A stretch of DNA of 64,000 nucleotides from JAISGQ01 sp045604965 (GCA_045604965.1 JAZUPB010000041.1:62001-126000); one strand, 5' to 3'. Counted from the first letter of the stretch, positions 43,317-53,043 are shown. Numbers and translations: made by a program. The notes: generated from the letters alone by a model not told the origin.

Positions 43317-44417
43317 TCAAACTATGGTGTTTTCAATAATATCAGCTATTCTTATGCAAGCCTTTCCGTCACCGTAAGGGTTAGATGCATGAGCCATTGC
43401 ATTATAGGCAGACTCATCTTCGAGCAGAGTTTTAAAGCTGGAGTATATTATCTCCTCGTCTGTACCAACAAGTTTCAGTGTTCCTGCTGCAATTCCTTCA
43501 GGACGTTCTGTTGTATCGCGCATTACGAGCACAGGCTTTCCAAGAGAAGGGGCCTCCTCTTGAATTCCTCCGCTGTCGGTTAATATCAGATAGCTGCGAG
43601 CAAGGAAATTATGGAAGTCAAGTGCATCTAACGGCTCTATAATTCTGATTCGATCGCAAGAACCCAATTCCTCTTCAGCAGCCTGCCGTACTACAGGATT
43701 CATATGTATGGGATATATCGCCTTTACATCTTTATGTTCGTCCAAAACCCTGCGAATAGCGCGGAACATATTATGCATCGGCTGTCCAAGGTTCTCTCTG
43801 CGATGGGCGGTTATCAAAATCAGTCTGCTGCCTTCTGTCCATTCCAACTCCGGGTGATAATAATCATCTCTGACCGTAGTTTTCAATGCGTCAATGGCTG
43901 TATTTCCAGTGACATATATGCTCTGAGGATCTCTTCCCTCTTTCAGCAGATTTTCTTTTGATAATTCTGTAGGTGCAAAGTTAAATTTTGAAATAATAGA
44001 GACAGCCTGGCGATTGAACTCTTCGGGATACGGACTGTAAATGTCATACGTGCGCAATCCGGCCTCAACATGTCCAACCGGGATCTGAAGATAAAAACAA
44101 GCCAATGCAGTTACAAATGTAGTCGAGGTGTCTCCGTGGACTAATACTACATCAGGTTTGACCTCTTCCAGAACTTCTTTAATTTTGCTTAGTATATTGG
44201 TGGTGATATCAAACAGTGTCTGTTTTTCTCTCATAACAGACAGATCATAATCAGCCTTTACCTGGAAAGTCTCCATAACCTGGTCCAGCATCTGACGATG
44301 CTGTCCTGTTACACACACAACAGTCTCAAACTGCTTTCGAGTCTTGAGTTCGTTGACAAGAGGACACATTTTTATCGCTTCGGGTCTTGTTCCGAACACA
44401 AGCATTATCTTTTTCAT
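43317..44417 (-). CDS. wecB: UDP-N-acetylglucosamine 2-epimerase (non-hydrolysing)
   Basis: 366 residues, typical of WecB/MnaA. It reversibly converts UDP-GlcNAc to UDP-ManNAc. MKKIMLVFGTRPEAIKMCPL (in pieces) opens it, and VHGDTSTT (about 93-100), GHVEAGLRT, TAHRREN and LTDSGGIQEEAP (about 281-292) are the substrate-site motifs. The product feeds ManNAc-containing polysaccharides. GAGAGGT RBS. Confident. Confidence 0.94.
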   Translation of the reverse strand: MKKIMLVFGTRPEAIKMCPLVNELKTRKQFETVVCVTGQHRQMLDQVMETFQVKADYDLSVMREKQTLFDITTNILSKIKEVLEEVKPDVVLVHGDTSTTFVTALACFYLQIPVGHVEAGLRTYDIYSPYPEEFNRQAVSIISKFNFAPTELSKENLLKEGRDPQSIYVTGNTAIDALKTTVRDDYYHPELEWTEGSRLILITAHRRENLGQPMHNMFRAIRRVLDEHKDVKAIYPIHMNPVVRQAAEEELGSCDRIRIIEPLDALDFHNFLARSYLILTDSGGIQEEAPSLGKPVLVMRDTTERPEGIAAGTLKLVGTDEEIIYSSFKTLLEDESAYNAMAHASNPYGDGKACIRIADIIENTIV

Positions 44418-44469
44418 TGACGAGCTACCTCTCTTATTTCTGTTCTATCTTAGGAAATTAAGCGTATAG

Positions 44470-45588
44470 TTAATGTTCACATATGCTATCCAAAATCGAA
44501 TTAATAATATCGATTTCGTGAGCACAGGTATTCTTCATAAAATACTTATTATTCTTAGGATACGGCAATCTTTTTTCAAGATCACAGCAAATAGCATTCA
44601 AATCATAATCATACCGATTATGATCAATCATTTCCACGTTGTCAAAACCACTCAAAGCTTCATAACAAACCGGAATATCGGACGTTATCACAGGCATTCC
44701 AAAAGTAGCCATTTCACACATCATCAATCCCTGCGAATCGGTTCGTGTCGGCATCAACGCACATCGAGCCATCTGCATTGTCTCTATAATCTGAGTATGA
44801 TTCATTGTGGTATTCATCCACGTTATATTATCTGCTTTCTCATAGTGAGAGAAAAACTCACCTCTTCCCACTACAAGGAATTTGCTGTTCGGATTCGTCT
44901 TTGCCAACTCATTGACAACATCAATACAGTACTTTGCACCATCAAGATTCCCTCTGATTGTAACGAAATCATACTGCTTTGGTGCTTCCCAATCAAAATT
45001 ACACTCCTCAAAAAGTCTTCCGACACAGTTATAGGTAATTTTGTAACGCTCTTTCAGCGATGACAAGGTAAGTCCTGTTGCCTTTATAAATTCATCCAGC
45101 ATCCAATGGCTGACAAAAACCAGTGTAGACTTGTCAATTACCTTTGGGATATAGTTTTTCCATACCGAAAGCTTAAATCGATCGTACACATCGCGTAAAG
45201 CAACAGCGATTTTCGAACCGCTGGCATAGTGATATGGCTTTGGATATACCTGGCTGAATCTAAGTACTTCGTGTCCGTGGAAGAAGAAAATAATCTGAGG
45301 AAATCTTTTTTCATATTTTTTTAGAAAGAAATAGTGTTTTCTGATATTAGCCTGATGAGTAATCAAAAGGTCATACTGCTTTTTTTCTTTTTTATAATCA
45401 GCCAATGTAATTACACGGATTCCTTCATAAATATAGCTTTGTTTCGCCGCAAAGCTCAACACAGAAATATTGATTCCATGCTCCTGATAGTACAGGTTTC
45501 TCACATGGACAAATCTATGCGCTTCCTTTCCATTTTCACTAGGATAATCCGTTACAAGTATCAATACGTTTTTTTGACTATAGTTCAT
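44470..45588 (-). CDS. Glycosyltransferase family 4/1 (GT-B)
   Basis: 372 residues, two Rossmann domains. N-terminal motif NVLILVTDYPSENGKEAHRF, then a C-terminal block with VTIRGNLDGAKYCIDVVN and ALMPTRTDSQGLMMCEMATFGMPVI, the E-x7-E-like motif of GT4. It should transfer a sugar in the repeat unit. AAAGG RBS before ATG 45588. Donor unknown. Confidence 0.85.
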   Translation of the reverse strand: MNYSQKNVLILVTDYPSENGKEAHRFVHVRNLYYQEHGINISVLSFAAKQSYIYEGIRVITLADYKKEKKQYDLLITHQANIRKHYFFLKKYEKRFPQIIFFFHGHEVLRFSQVYPKPYHYASGSKIAVALRDVYDRFKLSVWKNYIPKVIDKSTLVFVSHWMLDEFIKATGLTLSSLKERYKITYNCVGRLFEECNFDWEAPKQYDFVTIRGNLDGAKYCIDVVNELAKTNPNSKFLVVGRGEFFSHYEKADNITWMNTTMNHTQIIETMQMARCALMPTRTDSQGLMMCEMATFGMPVITSDIPVCYEALSGFDNVEMIDHNRYDYDLNAICCDLEKRLPYPKNNKYFMKNTCAHEIDIINSILDSICEH

Positions 45589-45610
45589 TGTTTCAGCCTT
45601 TCAATACTAA

Positions 45611-46708
45611 CTAATTTTTTTCAATTATTTCTTTTGCTACATCCAACGCTCTGCGCACAACATCATCCATATCGTAATATTTATATTCTGCAAGACGTCC
45701 AAGGAAAATAACATTTTCTTCCTTTGCAGCCATATCACGGTACTTCTGAGCTAGTTCCTTCCACTCCGCTGTCGGGAATGTATAGAAAGGCTCCTCACCG
45801 TCGCAGGGGATTTCCTTAAGTATTGTTGTCTTATCGTGCTTCTGGCCGGTAAGCTTCTTGAACTCTGTTATGCGAGTATAGTCATAATCCATCGGCCAGC
45901 GTGTACTTGCTACAGGCTGATAAGACTCTTTGTCGTGAGTTTCAAATATAAACTTGATACTGCGCCATTTAAGCTCGCCAAGCTTATAATCAAAATAGTA
46001 GTCGATCGGACCTGTATAAATAAGCTTTTCATACTCAATATCATTTATTACTTCTTTATAGTCGGTATTGAGCATAACCTTAATTTCAGGATGGTTAAGC
46101 ATATTTCTGCACATCTGTGTAAAACCGCCCTGAGGATTTCCCTGATACTGATCTGTAAAATATCTTGTATCTCTGTTTTTGCGGAACGGGATTCTGCTGA
46201 TAACAGACTTATCCAGCTGTGACGGATCTACGCCCCACTGCTTTATTGTGAAGTACTTAAAGAACTTTTCATAAATATCACGTCCGCCCTGGCTGAGAAC
46301 TACATCCTCACTGGTTTTGATATCATCGATCTTCACCTTGCGGCTTTCAATAAACGAATCCATCTCATCCTCTGAAAGATTCATATTATAAAGCTGATTG
46401 ATGGTCTCAAGTGAAATAGGCATCGGAACGAAATTACCGTTTACATATGAAAGAACACGATGCTGATACTCGTGCCAATCTGTGTACTGGCAGATATAAT
46501 CAAAAACTTCCTTGTCATTTGTATGGAATGTATGAGGGCCATACTTCTGAATAAGTATTCCGGCTGCATCGTATTCATCATATACATTTCCGCCAATGTG
46601 GTCTCTTTTTTCAATGATAAGAACCTTTTCGTGCAGCTGTGTAGCGATTCTCTCTGCAATAGTTATGCCTGCCAAACCCGCTCCGACAATCACATATTTA
46701 AACTTCAT
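45611..46708 (-). CDS. glf: UDP-galactopyranose mutase
   Basis: Flavoenzyme (365 residues) that converts UDP-galactopyranose to UDP-galactofuranose. FAD-binding GAGLAGITIAERIA (8-21), the KYGPHTFHTND loop (about 54-64) and the GRLAEYKYYDMDDVV motif near the end (about 340-354) are all present. Shows that the polymer contains galactofuranose. AGGAGATAA RBS before the ATG. Confidence 0.95.
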   Translation of the reverse strand: MKFKYVIVGAGLAGITIAERIATQLHEKVLIIEKRDHIGGNVYDEYDAAGILIQKYGPHTFHTNDKEVFDYICQYTDWHEYQHRVLSYVNGNFVPMPISLETINQLYNMNLSEDEMDSFIESRKVKIDDIKTSEDVVLSQGGRDIYEKFFKYFTIKQWGVDPSQLDKSVISRIPFRKNRDTRYFTDQYQGNPQGGFTQMCRNMLNHPEIKVMLNTDYKEVINDIEYEKLIYTGPIDYYFDYKLGELKWRSIKFIFETHDKESYQPVASTRWPMDYDYTRITEFKKLTGQKHDKTTILKEIPCDGEEPFYTFPTAEWKELAQKYRDMAAKEENVIFLGRLAEYKYYDMDDVVRRALDVAKEIIEKN

Positions 46709-46731
46709 AATATTATCTCCTACGAAAAAGA

Positions 46732-47562
46732 TTAAAAACTAGCGCCGTATTTTTTGGTAAAAATCTTTGCCTTAAGGAAAGATATGCCCTTCTTGATCCA
46801 GTTGACACTCTCGTTATATGGCAGTTCGCAAATTTGATTTTTGGAAATAATTCCTTGTTCCAGCTTGCGGAGCAACCAGATGTTAAGAAGTCTTTCGCTG
46901 ATCCTTCCCATATAACGCTTATCAAAATCAGAATAACCGGTGGTGTCCACCAACTTTTCCAGCTCAAACATTATGCTAAAGGCCCATGAGCAATAATCGT
47001 TAATCAGTTCGCGATCCATAATCATCATATTGAAGATATATCCCGACCGTTGCTCCATAAATGTGTCAAAATGCTTAAGATATTCCGGCGATTTTGCCTC
47101 AATGACTTCACGTACCAAACGTAATTGATCAGCACCGCCGTTCATAGTATGTGAGTAATGATTGCGGATAGTTTCAATATAATAGTGGCGTTTCTTTGGA
47201 AGGAACACTCTATATTTGCTGAGCATCGGGTAAAGCTGTTCTCCAGTTATTACAGAATCAAGCACATTGCCATTTTTTACCTTTTTACGAATAAAAAACC
47301 TCCGGTAGTGTACTAGACCAAGGTAATCGCATTCAAGGTTCTTCCATGCCCAGTATAGTGCAGTCTGGGTTCCAAAGCAAAAATTCTTCTCGGATATATT
47401 ATCTCCGGTATTATCCTTCTGGAAGCCAAGGTCCAGTGGATTACCACTATTATCTGTTTTCCCCTCTGCGCCCACATGGATAGGAAAATAGATTTCATCC
47501 GTAGGCATCTGGCAAAACTTGTGAGAGACCACGATCAGTTTTACATTTGGTTTATTTTCCAT
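46732..47562 (-). CDS. DUF4422 family glycosyltransferase
   Basis: 276 residues that match the DUF4422 / capsular polysaccharide galactosyltransferase family: KLIVVSHKFCQMP start, YLGLVHYRRFF (about 81-91) and FLPKKRHYYIETIRNHYSH (about 117-135), and a MNMMIMDRELINDYCSW-type region. In known clusters these are often galactofuranosyl or galactosyltransferases, so a Galf-transfer role next to glf is a plausible guess. The ATG at 47562 follows AGAGGTATAA; an upstream in-frame start seven codons earlier has no RBS. Confidence 0.85.
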   Translation of the reverse strand: MENKPNVKLIVVSHKFCQMPTDEIYFPIHVGAEGKTDNSGNPLDLGFQKDNTGDNISEKNFCFGTQTALYWAWKNLECDYLGLVHYRRFFIRKKVKNGNVLDSVITGEQLYPMLSKYRVFLPKKRHYYIETIRNHYSHTMNGGADQLRLVREVIEAKSPEYLKHFDTFMEQRSGYIFNMMIMDRELINDYCSWAFSIMFELEKLVDTTGYSDFDKRYMGRISERLLNIWLLRKLEQGIISKNQICELPYNESVNWIKKGISFLKAKIFTKKYGASF

Positions 47563-47601
47563 ATATTTATACCTCTTTATCACTTAATTGTATTCGAGTG
47601 G

Positions 47602-48606
47602 TCATACCAGTTCTTTTCCACTGCAATCCTCAAACCAGTCGCGGAAGCTTTCTTCAAGGGAATAGCGGAAAGAATATCCAGATTCGCGAAGTTTGCGTCC
47701 GCAGATGTTAGTGGATATCATCAGTTTTTTTACTCGTTCGGGATGAATTCCAATCTTTTTTCCGCCAATGGGGCCAAGAATTTTAGCAGCAAACATAAGT
47801 AACCCACTAGGGATAAGCATAATACGTCGTTTCATACCAGTGGCTTTCTGCATAGTGGTACAAATCTGCTCTATGGTGTAAGCTGGCTCAAAAGTACAGT
47901 TAAAAATATCGACTCCCGGAAATGAATTATCAATCATACGGTACTTGAAGAATCTTACCAACTCTTTAACATAGATGCATGCTTTGATGGTATCCTTTCG
48001 TCCAGCATAGAAAAAAAGGCGTTTTTTCTGGCTTTTGTAAAGGCGAGTCATATTTCCATGCTCGCCTTTACCATAAACAATGCCCGGACGCAGTATAGTC
48101 AATTCATTACTCTGCTCTGCAGCCGACCATTGCATATGGATTTTTTCGGCAACTAACTTACTGATACCATAGGGGGTGTTGGGAGTTGGGAGCGAATCTT
48201 CGATCTTAAGTTCCTCAGATGCGCCATAAGGAGAAATTGAACTGGTAAAGAGAATCTTTCTGATACCGTGCTTTTCAGCGAAAGCAATGACATTTTCGGC
48301 TCCACGAATATTAGTCTCAAAATAATCATAATCGGGATGTCCGGGGGTGCGATGGACAGCTGCAAGGTTGAAAATGATATCGTTTTCTGTTGAAATAAAA
48401 TCAAACTCAATAGGCTTTCGAACATCTATACGGATATATTCCACTCCGTCATTGTGCTCAACAATACCGGGCACTACGCCCTCCTCGCCTGGCATTACAA
48501 TATCAAGGCAGTAAATCTTATCTTCTGGACCAACAACCTCATCTTTGAGCAAATGAATCAGATGTGTTCCAATAAATCCTGATCCGCCAAAAATAAAATA
48601 ATTCAT
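47602..48606 (-). CDS. NAD-dependent epimerase/dehydratase (extended SDR)
   Basis: 334 residues, NAD-binding GGSGFIGTHL (8-17), NLAAVHR, SSISPYG with catalytic S near 124 and YGISK (YxxxK, near 143-147). The substrate is a nucleotide sugar; it could be an epimerase, or a 4,6-dehydratase/reductase. It contains no insertion that would fix the choice. RBS GGAGTGA. It sits between DUF4422 and ugd, part of the sugar-nucleotide supply. Confidence 0.85.
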   Translation of the reverse strand: MNYFIFGGSGFIGTHLIHLLKDEVVGPEDKIYCLDIVMPGEEGVVPGIVEHNDGVEYIRIDVRKPIEFDFISTENDIIFNLAAVHRTPGHPDYDYFETNIRGAENVIAFAEKHGIRKILFTSSISPYGASEELKIEDSLPTPNTPYGISKLVAEKIHMQWSAAEQSNELTILRPGIVYGKGEHGNMTRLYKSQKKRLFFYAGRKDTIKACIYVKELVRFFKYRMIDNSFPGVDIFNCTFEPAYTIEQICTTMQKATGMKRRIMLIPSGLLMFAAKILGPIGGKKIGIHPERVKKLMISTNICGRKLRESGYSFRYSLEESFRDWFEDCSGKELV

Positions 48607-48690
48607 AAAAAATTCACTCCATTCAGATTAATTACCCCTGTCCCAACCATCATTCGATACTGCTGGACTGGAAATCAATACGTTAAATCG

Positions 48691-49944
48691 TCAGTCTCTC
48701 TTGAAAATGTCTCTAGTGTAAACTTTTTCCTGTACATCATCAAGAACATCTTCATATCGATTAGCAATTATTGCATCTGCACCAGATTTAAAACGTTCAA
48801 TATCGTTAACTACAAGACTTCCAAAGAAAGTTGCTCCATCAGGTAATGTGGGCTCATAAATAATTACTGTTGCGCCCTTTGCCTTGATTCTCTTCATAAC
48901 ACCCTGAATGCTGCTCTGACGGAAGTTATCGCTGTTACTCTTCATTGTCAGTCTGTAAACACCTACAGTTATAGGTCTTTCCTTCTCAGCATTCCACATT
49001 GATGATTCAGTATAGTATCCTGCACGCTCAAGAACTCTGTCAGCGATGAAGTCTTTTCTTGTACTATTGCTGTCAACTATCGCCTGAATAAGATTTTCGG
49101 GTACATCTGCATAATTTGCAAGAAGCTGCTTTGTATCCTTCGGCAGGCAGTATCCGCCGTATCCGAAGGAAGGATTGTTGTAATGAGCTCCAATACGGGG
49201 ATCAAGACACACACCTTCGATAATCTTCTGTGTATCAAGGCCCTTCATCTCTGCATATGTATCAAGCTCATTGAAATAAGAAACACGAAGTGCAAGATAT
49301 GTATTCGCAAAAAGCTTTACAGCCTCAGCCTCTGTGAACCCCATAAACAGAGTATCGATATCTTCTTTGATTGCGCCTTCCTGCAGGAGCTGTGCAAAGG
49401 TTTCTGCCGCTTTTTTTAGGCGTTCATCCTCCATATCTGTTCCTACAATAATACGGCTCGGATAAAGGTTGTCATAGAGTGCTTTGCTCTCTCTTAAAAA
49501 TTCCGGGCTAAAAATAATATTTTTGCTTCCGGTCTTTTCTCGTATACTCTGTGTGTAACCAACGGGAATAGTTGACTTGATTACCATTATTGCTTCAGGA
49601 TTATATTCCATAACAAGAGCAATAACCGATTCTACCGCACTTGTATCAAAGAAATTTTTCTTACTGTCATAATTGGTAGGTGCTGCTATAACAATAAAAT
49701 CTGCATCTTTGTATGCAGCTTCTGCATCCAGTGTAGCTGTCAGATCCAACTCTTTTTCAGAAAGATATTTTTCAATATATTCATCCTGTATGGGTGATTT
49801 GCGCTGGTTGATCAAGTCAACCTTTTCTGGAATTATATCGACTGCAGTAACTTTATGATTCTGAGAAAGCAGAACTGCAATAGACAATCCTACATAACCT
49901 GTTCCTGCTACTGCAATATTCATCTTACCTTCATTACAACTCAT
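48691..49944 (-). CDS. ugd: UDP-glucose 6-dehydrogenase
   Basis: Oxidises UDP-glucose to UDP-glucuronate with 2 NAD+. 417 residues; VAGTGYVGLSIAVLLS (12-27) binds NAD, TIPVGYTQ (125-132), FSPEFLRES (145-153) and the catalytic C266 in GYGGYCLPKDT (261-271). Start: ATG at 49944 with AAGGAG eight bases upstream is best; a GTG at 49953 and ATG at 49923 are alternatives. It feeds the UDP-glucuronate 4-epimerase at 51985-53043. Confidence 0.95.
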   Translation of the reverse strand: MSCNEGKMNIAVAGTGYVGLSIAVLLSQNHKVTAVDIIPEKVDLINQRKSPIQDEYIEKYLSEKELDLTATLDAEAAYKDADFIVIAAPTNYDSKKNFFDTSAVESVIALVMEYNPEAIMVIKSTIPVGYTQSIREKTGSKNIIFSPEFLRESKALYDNLYPSRIIVGTDMEDERLKKAAETFAQLLQEGAIKEDIDTLFMGFTEAEAVKLFANTYLALRVSYFNELDTYAEMKGLDTQKIIEGVCLDPRIGAHYNNPSFGYGGYCLPKDTKQLLANYADVPENLIQAIVDSNSTRKDFIADRVLERAGYYTESSMWNAEKERPITVGVYRLTMKSNSDNFRQSSIQGVMKRIKAKGATVIIYEPTLPDGATFFGSLVVNDIERFKSGADAIIANRYEDVLDDVQEKVYTRDIFKRD

Positions 49945-49995
49945 TTTCAGCACTCCTTACTTATATTCCATATGTACAATGCCTGCCATATACGT

Positions 49996-50736
49996 TTATT
50001 TTACTATAATTCCCTTGTACTCTTTTTGCACAGCATCATAACTTTCAAGATTCCCTATATCATAACGTTTGCCCGGCATCTCCATTGCGTGAACGGTTGT
50101 CCTAACGCAGAGCCACGCAATATAGCTTCCAGGAGCATCTACTCCGCATCCGGATTCTATTCCAACCTTTACAAGCTTTGCGTCTTCGCGCACGTAAAAA
50201 TAGAACGGAGGACAGCACCAGTTTGATTTGGGCTCAGACGGCTTTTCTTCCATACAAATAATTTTATCTTTTTCGTCAATCTCCAGAACTCCGCCCTTTG
50301 TCAGTTTCTTTCGATCATTTTCATAATAACGCATAACGCAAGAGGATTTCTTTTGCTTTGCATATTCTATAAATTTTGTCAGACTGAAATCTAAAACATT
50401 GTCTCCTGCAATTACAAGCATGTCATCATCTATATTCAGCTTTTCTATTGCAAACTGAATATCTTTCACTGCACCCAAACGGTTTTCGTTTGAATCTGTT
50501 CCGTCATCAACCACAGTGATTTTCTGGGATTTTTCCTTTGCCCATTTTTCAAAATGATGAGCAAATTTATGGTTTGATATCACTACGTATTCATCTACTG
50601 TTCCTGAGCTGTCTATATCATCAATCAGCCAGTCCAGTATTGTTTTCTCCCGTACCTTAAGCAGCGGTTTCGGGAAGTTCTCTGTAAGAGGATAAAGTCT
50701 GGTTGCATAGCCTGCAGCCAATATAAGGCACTTCAT
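49996..50736 (-). CDS. Sugar-1-phosphate nucleotidyltransferase
   Basis: 246 residues. MKCLILAAGYATRLYPLT (1-18) is the NTP-binding signature (the G-x-G-T-R-L-x-P-x-T pattern, here with A in place of the second G); KPLLKVREKTILDWLI follows, LVIAGDNVL (about 105-113) gives the metal aspartate. No hexapeptide or KOW tail, so it is a simple one-domain enzyme. It should transfer UMP or another nucleotide onto a sugar 1-phosphate. It follows the GHMP kinase gene by 17 bp, so the pair may phosphorylate and then activate the same sugar (galacturonate). The ATG at 50736 follows GGAGGAAGG. Confidence 0.85.
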   Translation of the reverse strand: MKCLILAAGYATRLYPLTENFPKPLLKVREKTILDWLIDDIDSSGTVDEYVVISNHKFAHHFEKWAKEKSQKITVVDDGTDSNENRLGAVKDIQFAIEKLNIDDDMLVIAGDNVLDFSLTKFIEYAKQKKSSCVMRYYENDRKKLTKGGVLEIDEKDKIICMEEKPSEPKSNWCCPPFYFYVREDAKLVKVGIESGCGVDAPGSYIAWLCVRTTVHAMEMPGKRYDIGNLESYDAVQKEYKGIIVK

Positions 50737-50753
50737 TTTATCCTTCCTCCCCA

Positions 50754-51944
50754 TCACATCTTGACTCCATCCGCACTTTCACACAGATGGAATGAATATT
50801 TACCCTCAAGCATCGGAAATGCCTTCAGATATTCTCTTGTTATCTTTTCCTCAATGCTTTCAGCATATTCGGGATCTATCAATGCCATACAGCAGCCCTT
50901 GAATCCTGCACCGGAGAATCGTCCTCCGTAGATGCCGTCAGTGCGTTGCATTATTTCATACAAAGTTCTCAGCTCATCCGAGCCGGTTTCATAGTTATAA
51001 ATACTTGAATAACCGCTTTCGAAGCAAAGCTTTCCGAAAGTGTCAATATCGCCGTTTCTCCACGCCTCAGCACCACGCTGAACACGGTCAAACTCAGTAT
51101 AGAAATGCTCTGCACGCTTACGCCAGTTTTCTGGAAGTCTGTCTTTATACTGATCATACACCTCACGCGGCACATATCGAAGTCTTGCATCTTTGAACTT
51201 TCCGTATTCCATACCGGAAAAAGCCATCAGTGCATATGCTGCAGATTTAAGCTCGTCCACGCGCATATTGAATTTGCTTCCGGCAAGGTTGCGTTCAATT
51301 CCACTGAACAGAATAGCTATTTTATACGGCTTCATATTCGGATTAACAGGAATAAGCTCATAGCTGTCGTCAAGTGTATCAAGATAAAGCAGATGATCCT
51401 TTTTTGAAAAAACTTCACAGGACTGGTCAAGCTTGCCTACGGAAACACCTACATAATCCTTTTCAGCCTCAAGGGCAATCATAATAAGCTCACTCTCAGT
51501 TAATTTCACCTCATTCACTCTGCATAAAGCAGAGAGAAACGCAATAATTACTGCTGCTGATGAAGACAATCCTCCTATCGGCAGGGAACCCTCTATAACA
51601 CCACAAAGTCCTTTTTTCAATGTATAGTGTTTCGAAAGAGCCCAAGTCGCTCCTCTGAGATAGTCTGCCCAATCTGATACAGGTTGCTCAGGTATCTGCG
51701 ATATATGCCACTGCGCTCTTTCTTCAAATTGCAGTGATGAAAGCTCTATAACACCATTTTGCTTTTCTCTGTAGGCAATATGTACTCCCTTGTCTATAGC
51801 AAGTCCGGTTATTTTTCCATACTGATGATCCGAATGTGCCCCCATAGGACAGATTCGATACGGACAAAAAACCATATCAGAGGGGTCCTTACGATATATT
51901 TGAAAAAACAGATCTTCGCAGCCTAATGAGTTTAAAATATTCAT
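50754..51944 (-). CDS. GHMP-family sugar kinase, galacturonokinase-like
   Basis: 396 residues. GHMP motifs: CPYRICPMGAHSDHQYGK (28-45), SLPIGGLSSSAAVIIAFLSA (ATP loop, near 129-148) and GGRFSGAGFKGCCMAL (third motif, near 345-360). Galactokinases normally have GRVNLIGEHTDY in the first motif; the form PYRICPLGAH-x-DHQ is, from memory, that of plant galacturonokinase. The flanking block RAEHFYTEFDRV (about 273-284) also looks plant-GalAK-like. It would phosphorylate D-galacturonate to galacturonate 1-phosphate. A nucleotidyltransferase follows it. Annotation pipelines will call it galactokinase; a switch to uronate is plausible but untested. ATG at 51944 follows GGAGGAGC; a TTG one codon upstream is possible. 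Confidence 0.8.
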   Translation of the reverse strand: MNILNSLGCEDLFFQIYRKDPSDMVFCPYRICPMGAHSDHQYGKITGLAIDKGVHIAYREKQNGVIELSSLQFEERAQWHISQIPEQPVSDWADYLRGATWALSKHYTLKKGLCGVIEGSLPIGGLSSSAAVIIAFLSALCRVNEVKLTESELIMIALEAEKDYVGVSVGKLDQSCEVFSKKDHLLYLDTLDDSYELIPVNPNMKPYKIAILFSGIERNLAGSKFNMRVDELKSAAYALMAFSGMEYGKFKDARLRYVPREVYDQYKDRLPENWRKRAEHFYTEFDRVQRGAEAWRNGDIDTFGKLCFESGYSSIYNYETGSDELRTLYEIMQRTDGIYGGRFSGAGFKGCCMALIDPEYAESIEEKITREYLKAFPMLEGKYSFHLCESADGVKM

Positions 51945-51984
51945 CAATGCTCCTCCATATGTTAAACAACATATTAAAAAGTTA

Positions 51985-53043
51985 TCAGTCGTTCATATAA
52001 AATGATTTATACCACTCTGCAAATTTTCTCAATCCGTCTCTGAGGCTTGTTGATGGTTTGAATCCAAAGTCGCGTTCAAGAGCAGAAGTATCTGCAAATG
52101 TTACAGGCACATCACCGGGCTGCATAGGAACAAGCTCCTTATGCTTCTCAAAGTCATAATCCTCCGGCAAAACACCTGCTCTGATAAGTTCCTGCTGAAG
52201 AATATCTACAAAATCAAGAAGATTTTCCGGACTGTTGTTTCCTATGTTATACACTGCGTATGGCGGTTCGGGAAGTCCGTCTTCACCGTCTTTCTTCTCA
52301 GGTGCATACTGCATTACTCTTACTACGCCTTCTACTATGTCATCAACGTATGTGAAATCACGCTTGCAGTTTCCGAAGTTAAAAATCTGAATTGTCTCTC
52401 CGTTTCTGAGCTTATTTGTAAATCCAAAATAAGCCATATCAGGACGGCCTGCAGGTCCATATACCGTAAAAAATCTTAATCCTGTGGATGGTATATTATA
52501 TAATTTGCTGTATGCGTGAGCCAGCAGTTCATTGCTTTTCTTAGTTGCAGCATAAAGACTTACAGGATTGTCAACTTTATCATCTGTTGAATAAGGTACT
52601 TTTTTGTTTGAACCATATACACTGGATGAACTTGCGTACACTAGATGCTCTACCGGATTATGTCTGCAGGCTTCTAGGATATTGTAGAACCCTATAAGGT
52701 TTGATTCTATGTATGCATCAGGGTTCGATATTGAATAACGAACGCCTGCCTGCGCAGCAAGATTTACAACTACCTGCGGCTTGTATTTTTCAAAGATAGA
52801 ATCAATAAGAGCCTTATCTGCAATATTTCCTTTTATAAACTCAAACGAATCATAAACCGAAAGCTGTTTCAAACGAAATTCCTTTAATCGAACATCATAG
52901 TAATCATTTACACTATCAAGACCGATAACCTTGACATTTTCTGTGTTTTCACAGATTCTTTTTACCAGATTTGCTCCGATGAATCCTGCCGCACCTGTAA
53001 CAAGAATTATTTTTCCATTCAATTCAACATTATATTTTACCAT
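51985..53043 (-). CDS. UDP-glucuronate 4-epimerase
   Basis: 352-residue extended SDR. NAD-binding GAAGFIGANL (about 17-26), SSSSVYGSNKKVPYS (about 124-138), YAATKKSNE (YxxxK near 147-151) and YGPAGRPDMA. The Y-G-P-x-G-R-P-D-M-A motif is that of UDP-glucuronate 4-epimerases (LspL/Cap1J/GAE type), which make UDP-galacturonate. Works downstream of ugd. It is the first gene after the strong promoter at 53197-53225; GAGGGAT before the ATG. Confidence 0.92.
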   Translation of the reverse strand: MVKYNVELNGKIILVTGAAGFIGANLVKRICENTENVKVIGLDSVNDYYDVRLKEFRLKQLSVYDSFEFIKGNIADKALIDSIFEKYKPQVVVNLAAQAGVRYSISNPDAYIESNLIGFYNILEACRHNPVEHLVYASSSSVYGSNKKVPYSTDDKVDNPVSLYAATKKSNELLAHAYSKLYNIPSTGLRFFTVYGPAGRPDMAYFGFTNKLRNGETIQIFNFGNCKRDFTYVDDIVEGVVRVMQYAPEKKDGEDGLPEPPYAVYNIGNNSPENLLDFVDILQQELIRAGVLPEDYDFEKHKELVPMQPGDVPVTFADTSALERDFGFKPSTSLRDGLRKFAEWYKSFYMND

